Below are positions 1 to 5,372 of a stretch of 5,941 bases of DNA, piece after piece. The translations under genes were made by a program, and so were the position numbers. Position 1 is the first letter of the stretch, and each line of letters opens with the position of its first letter. The notes beneath the pieces are model-generated. The model was not told where the DNA came from. It saw only the letters and a program-made list of their open reading frames with translations, and ran no database searches. This stretch comes from Fidelibacterota bacterium (GTDB taxonomy: Bacteria > Fidelibacterota > Marinisomatia > SCGC-AAA003-L08 > D37C17). The stretch lies in assembly GCA_002705605.1 (NCBI GenBank), contig PAJD01000021.1:22419-28359 (forward strand). Reading direction: 5' to 3'.

Positions 1-128
1 CAATTATCATCATATAAAACTTTGCCTTTAAATGATGTTATTTTTTCATGAATTTTACTTTTTATATCACTTAATCGTCCCTCTTGAAGAGCCGGATGTA
101 TGATGTAAACTATTTCATAATTATTCAT
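1..128 (-). CDS. rpsF: Small ribosomal subunit protein bS6, N-terminal part (cut by window edge)
   Basis: This is the 5' end of the gene for ribosomal protein S6, a component of the 30S platform that binds 16S rRNA as a partner of S18. Only 42 codons lie inside the window. They begin MNNYEIVYIIHP and continue with a charged helix, which matches the S6 opening (short lead, then the first beta strand YEIVxxxHP followed by helix 1). The start is well supported: an AAGGAG Shine-Dalgarno sequence ends 9 nt upstream of the ATG, the best ribosome site in the window. The gene lies 25 nt after hppA with no terminator between them, so it is probably co-transcribed. In most bacteria rpsF is followed by ssb and/or rpsR and rplI, and those genes would be expected just outside the window. 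The family call rests on a short N-terminal match, but the position after pth in this conserved neighbourhood supports it. Confidence 0.9.
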   Translation of the reverse strand, partial: MNNYEIVYIIHPALQEGRLSDIKSKIHEKITSFKGKVLYDDN

Positions 129-137
129 TAAAACTAT

Positions 138-143
138 CTCCTT
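138..143 (-). promoter_or_regulatory. Shine-Dalgarno sequence of rpsF
   Basis: AAGGAG lies 9 nt upstream of the rpsF ATG, in the only clear non-coding gap of the window (129-153). It is a near-consensus ribosome binding site and contrasts with the weak or absent sites of ispE, prs and pth. It suggests that rpsF is translated independently and strongly, as fits a ribosomal protein. Confidence 0.8.
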
Positions 144-153
144 TTTAAAATTC

Positions 154-2259
154 TTAAAATAAAAATGGTGCCATTACCAATGATACAACTGACATTAATT
201 TGATCAAAATATTTAATGATGGTCCAGAAGTATCTTTAAATGGATCTCCAACAGTATCACCTACTACGGCTGCTTTATGAGGATCAGAACCTTTACCATA
301 ATTTTCACCATTAATTGTCACTCCCTCTTCAATCATTTTTTTAGCATTATCCCATGCACCACCAGCATTTGATTGAAAAATAGCCATTAAAACTCCACAA
401 ACAGTTACACCAGCAAGTAATCCGCCTAATGCTTCAGGACCAAATAACCAACCAACTAATACTGGAGTTAATACAGCTAATAATCCAGGTAACATCATCT
501 CTTTAATTGCTGATTGAGTTGATATTTCAACACATTTTCCATGTTCAGCTTTATCTAATCCTGCATTATAAGTTTTTTTATCTGAATCTGACCACGTAGA
601 TTCATCTCCTTTATTTAGAACTTCTAAAGCAGCTTTCAATTCTGGGATATCTTTAAACTGTCTTCTTACCTCTTCAATCATTGACATTGCAGCTCTACCA
701 ACAGCTCCCATAGCCATAGATGAAAAAACAAATGGAAGCATTCCACCAACAAACAAACCACCCATAACCCATGGATTGGTAATATCAATTAATAATGGTT
801 GACCTGTTTTCATCTCAACAACAGATCTAAAAGAGGCAAATAACGCTAAAGTTGTTAATGCAGCAGATCCAATAGCAAAACCTTTTCCTATTGCAGCTGT
901 AGTATTACCAACAGCATCTAACTTATCAGTTCTTTCTCTAACTTCTGCTGGCAGCTCAGCCATTTCAGCAATACCGCCTGCATTATCTGAAATAGGTCCA
1001 TATGCATCAACTGCTAGTTGTATCCCCGTATTAGCAAGCATACCAAGTGCAGCCATTGCAATACCATATAAGCCAGCAAATGAATATGCTCCAATTATTG
1101 CCGCAGCAATAATTAATGTTGGGATTGCTGTTGATTGCATTCCAACACCTAATCCAGCTATAATATTTGTTGCTGCTCCTGTAACAGATTGATCAGATAC
1201 TGATTTTACTGGTTTTGTACCTGTACCCGTATAATGCTCAGTAATTAATCCAATACCTAAACCAGAAGATAATCCAATTAATGTAGCATAAAAAACACCC
1301 ATCTGATTAGATGGTAGTATGGATGTTATCAGAAAATACATAACGATTACCATAACAGCCGAAGAACCAAATTCTCCAATATTAAGTGCCTTTTGTGGAC
1401 TCCCTCCTTCTTTTACAGATACCATAAATGTCCCTAAAATAGATACTAATATTCCTGAACCTGCTATATATAGTGGAAGCATAACAAATTCTATACCTAA
1501 AGCATATCCTAATACCATAGACCCAATAATAGCTCCAACATATGATTCAAAAAGATCTGCGCCCATTCCAGCAACATCACCTACATTATCACCTACATTA
1601 TCAGCAATAGTAGCTGGATTTAATGGATGATCCTCAGGAATTCCAGCTTCAACTTTACCTACTAAATCTGCCCCAACATCAGCAGCTTTTGTATAAATAC
1701 CACCACCAACTCTAGCAAATAAAGCAATTGATGATGCTCCTAATGAAAACCCTGTTAATGCTTGAATCAATTTAGATGTATCAGAAAAAACACCTAAACT
1801 ATCGTATGTAATAAATAATCCAGAAACACCTAAAACACCTAAGCCAACAACACTTAATCCCATTACAGATCCACCTGTAAATGCTACATTAAGGGCCTTT
1901 GCTAGGCCATCTTGAGCTGCATTAGTAGTACGATTATTTGCTTTTGTTGCTACCTTCATTCCTAAAAATCCAGCTAAAGCAGATGCAAAAGCTCCAACTA
2001 AAAATGATACAGAAATTAACCAAGAATCCCCCTGACTATTTGCAGCAAATGCAAGTAAGCACGCTACTACTACTACAAAAACTGATAAAATTCGATATTC
2101 AGCTTTTAAAAATGCCATCGCTCCTTCAGATATACTTTTACCAATTTTTTTCATTCTATCTGAACCTTCATCTTGCTTATTAATCCAACTAGTTTTAAAG
2201 AATGCAAAAAGCATTGCGATTAAACCTGAACCAAAAACATAAAACAATTTATTTTCCAT
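154..2259 (-). CDS. hppA: Membrane-integral, K+-dependent cation-pumping pyrophosphatase (probable Na+ or Na+/H+ type)
   Basis: HppA hydrolyses cytoplasmic pyrophosphate and uses the energy to export Na+ and/or H+ across the inner membrane. Residue numbers here count from the upstream ATG at 2265. The family signatures are intact: [11 protein letters not shown] (196-206), the Mg-PPi site [21 protein letters not shown] (222-242), and the C-terminal [15 protein letters not shown] (669-683). The length, about 700 residues with hydrophobic segments throughout, suits the 16-helix family. [10 protein letters not shown] (453-462) has Ala457 and Gly460 where K+-independent enzymes have Lys and Thr, so it belongs to the K+-dependent class. 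Glu240, three residues after Asp237, sits at the helix-6 position typical of Na+-pumping members (Thermotoga maritima E246); the plant-type Glu one turn later is Gly244. H+ or dual transport is not excluded. I chose the second of two in-frame ATGs (2259, giving 701 aa) because AAGGA lies 9 nt from it but only 3 nt from the first (2265, 703 aa). Either start overlaps the end of pth. Confidence 0.96.
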   Translation of the reverse strand: MENKLFYVFGSGLIAMLFAFFKTSWINKQDEGSDRMKKIGKSISEGAMAFLKAEYRILSVFVVVVACLLAFAANSQGDSWLISVSFLVGAFASALAGFLGMKVATKANNRTTNAAQDGLAKALNVAFTGGSVMGLSVVGLGVLGVSGLFITYDSLGVFSDTSKLIQALTGFSLGASSIALFARVGGGIYTKAADVGADLVGKVEAGIPEDHPLNPATIADNVGDNVGDVAGMGADLFESYVGAIIGSMVLGYALGIEFVMLPLYIAGSGILVSILGTFMVSVKEGGSPQKALNIGEFGSSAVMVIVMYFLITSILPSNQMGVFYATLIGLSSGLGIGLITEHYTGTGTKPVKSVSDQSVTGAATNIIAGLGVGMQSTAIPTLIIAAAIIGAYSFAGLYGIAMAALGMLANTGIQLAVDAYGPISDNAGGIAEMAELPAEVRERTDKLDAVGNTTAAIGKGFAIGSAALTTLALFASFRSVVEMKTGQPLLIDITNPWVMGGLFVGGMLPFVFSSMAMGAVGRAAMSMIEEVRRQFKDIPELKAALEVLNKGDESTWSDSDKKTYNAGLDKAEHGKCVEISTQSAIKEMMLPGLLAVLTPVLVGWLFGPEALGGLLAGVTVCGVLMAIFQSNAGGAWDNAKKMIEEGVTINGENYGKGSDPHKAAVVGDTVGDPFKDTSGPSLNILIKLMSVVSLVMAPFLF

Positions 2260-2815
2260 TATCATTATTCCTTTTATTATAATTATTCATTGCTGAAGTA
2301 ATATTATTATTCAAATAATAGTTAATACTACTTGATGCATAATCAATCACTTCATTTACTAAATCTAAATATTTTTTAGAAAAAGGTTTTAGAACATACG
2401 CCTCTGATGGTCTCATATTTAAATCTGTAGCTATACCAATTTTTAATCTATCAAACACATCTGTTTTTAAATGATATATAATAGATTTTAATCCATTGTG
2501 ACCTCCATCAGAGCCATTGGCCCTGAATCTTATATGGCCTAAATCAATATCAATATCATCATAAATAATAATGATATCATCGATCTTTTTATAATAATTC
2601 ATTGCTTGTTTAATCGCTACTCCACTATTATTCATAAAAGATGTAGGCTTTAAAAACATACAATCATTATCTAAAGCAAACACATAATCACCTTTTCCTA
2701 ACCTGTATTTTAAAGAGCGCTGTTCAACTAATTTATCAATAATCCAAAACCCAAAATTATGCTTAGTCAAACAATAATTGTCTCCTGGATTTCCAAGGCC
2801 AACAATTAATTTCAT
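2249..2815 (-). CDS. pth: Peptidyl-tRNA hydrolase
   Basis: Pth is a cytoplasmic monomer that cleaves the ester bond of peptidyl-tRNAs released from stalled ribosomes and so recycles tRNA. At 188 aa it is close to the usual length (about 185-195). The family landmarks are present: the opening [10 protein letters not shown] (2-11) with Asn9 and Tyr14, the catalytic His19 in TKHNFG, FMNNSG (60-65) with the substrate-binding Asn62, Asp86 in the YDDID motif (E. coli Asp93), and GGHNGLKS (104-111) with Asn107 (E. coli Asn114). Two small departures are LGHIR where many members have a PxGxxR-type stretch, and a C-terminus unusually rich in Asn and Tyr (about 164-187). The ATG overlaps the rplY stop codon as TAATG with no convincing Shine-Dalgarno sequence, so translation is probably coupled to rplY. 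Its 3' end overlaps the start of hppA. rplY followed by pth is a widely conserved gene pair. Confidence 0.96.
   Translation of the reverse strand: MKLIVGLGNPGDNYCLTKHNFGFWIIDKLVEQRSLKYRLGKGDYVFALDNDCMFLKPTSFMNNSGVAIKQAMNYYKKIDDIIIIYDDIDIDLGHIRFRANGSDGGHNGLKSIIYHLKTDVFDRLKIGIATDLNMRPSEAYVLKPFSKKYLDLVNEVIDYASSSINYYLNNNITSAMNNYNKRNNDNGK
2269..2273 (-). promoter_or_regulatory. Shine-Dalgarno sequence of hppA that favours the second ATG
   Basis: AAGGA lies inside the final codons of pth. Two ATG codons follow as ATG-ATA-ATG: the first is 3 nt away (too close) and the second is 9 nt away (near ideal). This spacing is the reason for preferring the start MENKLFYV over MIMENK. Confidence 0.65.
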
Positions 2816-3507
2816 TACTTTTCTTCTTGCTCAGAAGAAGAATCACTTTTTTCTTCACTTTCAGATTGTTCTCCACCTACCTCTTTTTCAGTATCTGGAT
2901 CAGCTAACCCTTCAGTTTCGCCTTCTTCTAAGTCTGGCTGTGCTTCTTCTTCTTTCATTGCTTGAGTAACAGATGCAACTACCTGTTCACTATCAGATTT
3001 TAATGAAAATTTTTCATCTAATTCTATTCCTTCAACTTTTAAACTATCACCAAGATTTAATCCTGAAATGTCCACTGCAATATTTTCAGGAATATCAGAT
3101 GGCAAACATTCAATTTCAATTTCATTTAAAGATTGAACTAAAACACCACCCTCATTTAATACTCCAGCAGCATTTCCTTCTAATTTCAATTGGACCTTAA
3201 CAGCAACAGCTTGATCCATATTTACTCCATATAAATCAACATGTAATATTTCATCAGTCACGGGATGATATTGTACGGACTTAAAAATAACAGTTTGTTT
3301 GCTACTCCCAACAGCAATATTAAATATACGTGCTCCTGATTTTTTAGCCTCTGCCAATGTTTTACTTTCCATATAAAAAGGAATACTTTCCTTAGAATTA
3401 TATGAATAAAATATTCCAGGGATATTTCCATCCCTCCTTAATTGTTTTAAAGAACTTTTAGAAACATCATCTCTTTTAAATATATCTAACTTAAACTCTT
3501 GAGCCAT
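2815..3507 (-). CDS. rplY: Large ribosomal subunit protein bL25, CTC/TL5 family, with acidic C-terminal tail
   Basis: This is the 5S rRNA-binding protein of the 50S subunit in its long two-domain form (CTC/TL5; a general stress protein in Bacillus), unlike the short E. coli L25 of about 94 aa. The 230-aa product has an N-terminal L25 domain (about 4-93; RRDGNIPGIFY at 24-34 and YHPVTDEILHVDLYGV at 80-95 are typical), then the TL5 C-terminal beta domain (about 98-182; GVLNEGGVLVQ at 115-125, LPSDIPENIAVDISGL at 135-150). A tail of about 45 residues (186-230) follows, with 20 Asp/Glu plus many Ser and Gln and almost no hydrophobic residues; it is probably disordered. AAAGGA lies 6 nt before the ATG, and the prs stop codon sits between that site and the start. 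The stop overlaps the pth start by one base, which suggests coupled expression of prs, rplY and pth. Confidence 0.95.
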   Translation of the reverse strand: MAQEFKLDIFKRDDVSKSSLKQLRRDGNIPGIFYSYNSKESIPFYMESKTLAEAKKSGARIFNIAVGSSKQTVIFKSVQYHPVTDEILHVDLYGVNMDQAVAVKVQLKLEGNAAGVLNEGGVLVQSLNEIEIECLPSDIPENIAVDISGLNLGDSLKVEGIELDEKFSLKSDSEQVVASVTQAMKEEEAQPDLEEGETEGLADPDTEKEVGGEQSESEEKSDSSSEQEEK

Positions 3508-3510
3508 TTT

Positions 3511-4452
3511 TTATCCTTTCGCTTCCTGGAACATTGAACTTAATGATGTTCCATCTATAATTCGTTTTATTGCTTCACCAAATACACTCGCAACACTTAT
3601 AATTTCTAATTTATCAAAATTTTTATCTTCTGTCATCTCAATAGTATCACAAACAATAACTTTTGTTATTTTTGAATTGGATAATCTTTCAATTGCTGGA
3701 CCAGATAAAACAGGATGAGTCGCAATTGCTGTAACTGAAATAGCACCATTATCCATTGCTGCTTCTGCTGCATTACATATTGTTCCAGCAGTATCAATCA
3801 TATCATCTATTATTAAAACTTTTTTATTTTTTAAATCACCAACTAAATTTGCAATTTCTGTTTCATTAGGCTTTGGTCGTCTTTTATCAATCAAAGCAAA
3901 ACTTATGCCTAATGATTTAGCATATGCTTGACTCATCTTTGCACTTCCAACATCTGGAGCTAAAACAACGCCAGTTTCCTCGTTTAAATTCAATTTTTTT
4001 AATTCTTTAAATAAAGCCATTCTTGAATATAAATGATCAAATGGAATATTTACAAAACCTTGAATTTGCGATGAATGTAAATCCATAGAAACAATACGAT
4101 CAACACCAAGTCCAGTTGCCATATCAAGAATTACCCTTGAGGAAATTGGAACTCTAGGCCTATCCTTCCTATCTTGTCGTCCATATCCAAAATATGGAAT
4201 TACAGCAATTATTTTATTGGCTGAAGCTCGTTTAGCTGCATCAAGAATTAACATCAATTCTAAAATATTTTCTGCTGGAGGATTAGTCGATTGAATAATA
4301 AAAACATCTTCATTTCTAATGTTTTCATCAAATGCAATAGATAATTCTCCATCACTAAATTGACTTATATTAAGCTTGCCTAAACTTACGCCTAAATAAT
4401 CGCAAATTTTTTCAGCTAATAGCCTGTTTGAATTTCCACTAAATATTTTCAT
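3511..4452 (-). CDS. prs: Ribose-phosphate pyrophosphokinase (PRPP synthase, class I)
   Basis: Prs converts ribose 5-phosphate and ATP to PRPP, the precursor of purines, pyrimidines, NAD, histidine and tryptophan. From ATG 4452 the product is 313 aa, close to the usual 315. Key elements are the opening MKIFSGNSN, FSDGE (32-36), the ATP-contacting loop YFGYGRQDRKDRPR (87-100), DLHSSQIQGF (124-133) with the metal-binding His126, KRRPKPN (190-196) of the catalytic loop, the PRPP-binding loop VLIIDDMIDTAGT (212-224) and ATHPVLSGPA (244-253). The reading frame stays open for 11 codons upstream to another ATG at 4485, but that part is tRNA-Gln sequence, and family members begin at the K(I/L)F(S/A)GN motif, so I take 4452 as the start. 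This start lies one nucleotide beyond the tRNA discriminator base and has no Shine-Dalgarno sequence. It can be translated only from a tRNA-containing transcript or from a nearly leaderless processed mRNA. rplY follows 3 nt after the stop. Confidence 0.96.
   Translation of the reverse strand: MKIFSGNSNRLLAEKICDYLGVSLGKLNISQFSDGELSIAFDENIRNEDVFIIQSTNPPAENILELMLILDAAKRASANKIIAVIPYFGYGRQDRKDRPRVPISSRVILDMATGLGVDRIVSMDLHSSQIQGFVNIPFDHLYSRMALFKELKKLNLNEETGVVLAPDVGSAKMSQAYAKSLGISFALIDKRRPKPNETEIANLVGDLKNKKVLIIDDMIDTAGTICNAAEAAMDNGAISVTAIATHPVLSGPAIERLSNSKITKVIVCDTIEMTEDKNFDKLEIISVASVFGEAIKRIIDGTSLSSMFQEAKG
3514..3519 (-). promoter_or_regulatory. Shine-Dalgarno sequence of rplY
   Basis: AAAGGA lies within the last codons of prs, 6 nt upstream of the rplY ATG; the prs stop TAA falls in the spacer. 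A ribosome finishing prs would therefore sit over the rplY start, which suggests coupled or re-initiating translation. Confidence 0.65.
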
Positions 4453-4453
4453 G

Positions 4454-4524
4454 CTGGGGGACAGGGAGTCGAACCCCGATCCCATGGACCAAAACCATGT
4501 GTCCTACCATTGAACGATCCCCCA
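4454..4524 (-). tRNA. tRNA-Gln with anticodon UUG
   Basis: The 71-nt sequence folds fully by eye. Acceptor stem TGGGGGA/TCCCCCA, 7 bp; D stem GTTC/GGAC with loop AATGGTA; anticodon stem CATGG/CCATG with loop TTTTGGT; 4-nt variable region GGAT; T stem CGGGG/CCCTG (one G-U pair) with loop TTCGACT; discriminator G. The anticodon TTG is at 4490-4492 and reads Gln codons CAA and, by wobble, CAG. U1-A72, G73 and U35-G36 agree with known GlnRS identity elements; position 37 is G, whereas E. coli tRNA-Gln has A. CCA is not encoded: the discriminator is followed by CAT, whose AT belongs to the prs start codon, so the CCA-adding enzyme is needed. It lies 5 nt after the ispE stop and 1 nt before prs, with no room for its own promoter in the gap. 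It must be excised from the polycistronic RNA, presumably by RNase P and RNase Z, unless a promoter lies within ispE. Confidence 0.97.
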
Positions 4525-4529
4525 ATTTT

Positions 4530-5372
4530 TTACTTCTTTGCAGGGGAGACTATGAGGGTATTATAATGACTTATACTTTGTTTTATTTTTTCTAAAACAT
4601 TTCTATCATTGTATATACCAAACATAGTCGAGCCACTGCCTGACAAACCTGAATAAAGAGCTCCATTATTATACATGAACTTCTTTATTTCAAAAATTTC
4701 TGGATATGCTGATCCTACAATATCTTCAAAATCATTTTCAAATAACTTCCAATTCACTTTACTGTCCAGGGCGGGAAATTTAGTACTATATTCTTTATGC
4801 TGCAACTTTTTTTTAATTTTTTTATATGCCCAAGATGTGCTAACTGAAAAATCAGGGAAAATTAATAGTATATAAAATTCATTAATTAATGGGGCGTCGT
4901 GCTTAGCAATAATCTCTCCTCGACCTGATACAAATTTAACTCCTCCATCTATAAAAAAAGGGACATCACTGCCTATATTCAAACTCATCTCACATAATTC
5001 ATGTTGCGTTAATTTTAAATTATATAAATTATTAAGTGCTTTTAATGTAAAAGCTGCATTACTACTGCCTCCTCCCATACCTCCTCCTATTGGAACATGT
5101 TTTTCTAAGAGCACCTTATAATGATTTTTAAAATTAAATTTTTTATCTAATAATTCATAAGCTTTAACAATTGTATTATCCTTATTTGTAGGAACATTAT
5201 TATTAGAACAACTAAGACTAAACGAAGAAGAAGGTATAAACGTAATAATATCTTGTAAATCTACTTCTATAAAAAGAGAATTTATATTATGATAATTATC
5301 ATTTCTAAGATTTAATACTCTTAATCCTAAATTAATTTTTGATGACGATTTTATTTTGTATGTTTTTTCCAA
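4530..5372 (-). CDS. ispE: 4-diphosphocytidyl-2-C-methyl-D-erythritol kinase (MEP pathway)
   Basis: IspE phosphorylates CDP-methylerythritol with ATP in the methylerythritol phosphate route to isopentenyl and dimethylallyl diphosphate. It is a cytoplasmic GHMP-family kinase. The 280-aa product has the expected order of motifs: KINLGL (12-17) with the likely catalytic Lys12, NDNYHNINSLF (24-34; DNYH replaces the common DGYH), the glycine-rich ATP loop PIGGGMGGGSSNAA (94-107), NIGSDVPFF (132-140) with the catalytic Asp136, and the third GHMP motif GLSGSGST (242-249). Length is normal (about 280-290). The first codon is TTG at 5372: a TAG stop immediately precedes it in frame, and no ATG or GTG lies between it and the conserved Lys12 region, so TTG is the only standard start available. 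This places the start within the last codons of glnS, with a 22-nt overlap and only a weak GAG-type ribosome site. tRNA-Gln follows 5 nt after the stop codon. Confidence 0.96.
   Translation of the reverse strand: MEKTYKIKSSSKINLGLRVLNLRNDNYHNINSLFIEVDLQDIITFIPSSSFSLSCSNNNVPTNKDNTIVKAYELLDKKFNFKNHYKVLLEKHVPIGGGMGGGSSNAAFTLKALNNLYNLKLTQHELCEMSLNIGSDVPFFIDGGVKFVSGRGEIIAKHDAPLINEFYILLIFPDFSVSTSWAYKKIKKKLQHKEYSTKFPALDSKVNWKLFENDFEDIVGSAYPEIFEIKKFMYNNGALYSGLSGSGSTMFGIYNDRNVLEKIKQSISHYNTLIVSPAKK

Noticed and set aside
129..153. Possible terminator or promoter between hppA and rpsF
   Set aside because: The 25 nt hold only the rpsF ribosome site and A/T-rich sequence; no inverted repeat or -10/-35 pair is convincing.
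1319..1630. Plus-strand open frame of 103 codons antisense to hppA
   Set aside because: It lies wholly inside the strongly conserved hppA gene and its sequence is a complement shadow of hppA codons, with no ribosome site or family resemblance.
1938..2183. Plus-strand open frame of 81 codons antisense to the start of hppA
   Set aside because: Leu/Gln-rich low-complexity product typical of the reverse strand of a hydrophobic membrane-protein gene; no independent coding evidence.
2778..3200. Two plus-strand open frames antisense to pth and rplY
   Set aside because: Both are low-complexity shadows of recognised minus-strand genes; the Leu-rich product opposite the rplY tail simply reflects its GAA/GAG codons.
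4453..4485. Longer prs frame starting at an ATG at 4485 (11 extra residues)
   Set aside because: The extra codons are the anticodon stem through the 3' end of tRNA-Gln, and PRPP synthases start at the KIFSGN-type motif encoded from 4452.
4675..4875. Plus-strand open frame of 66 codons antisense to ispE
   Set aside because: Contained in ispE, whose motifs are intact throughout; no start signal or family match.
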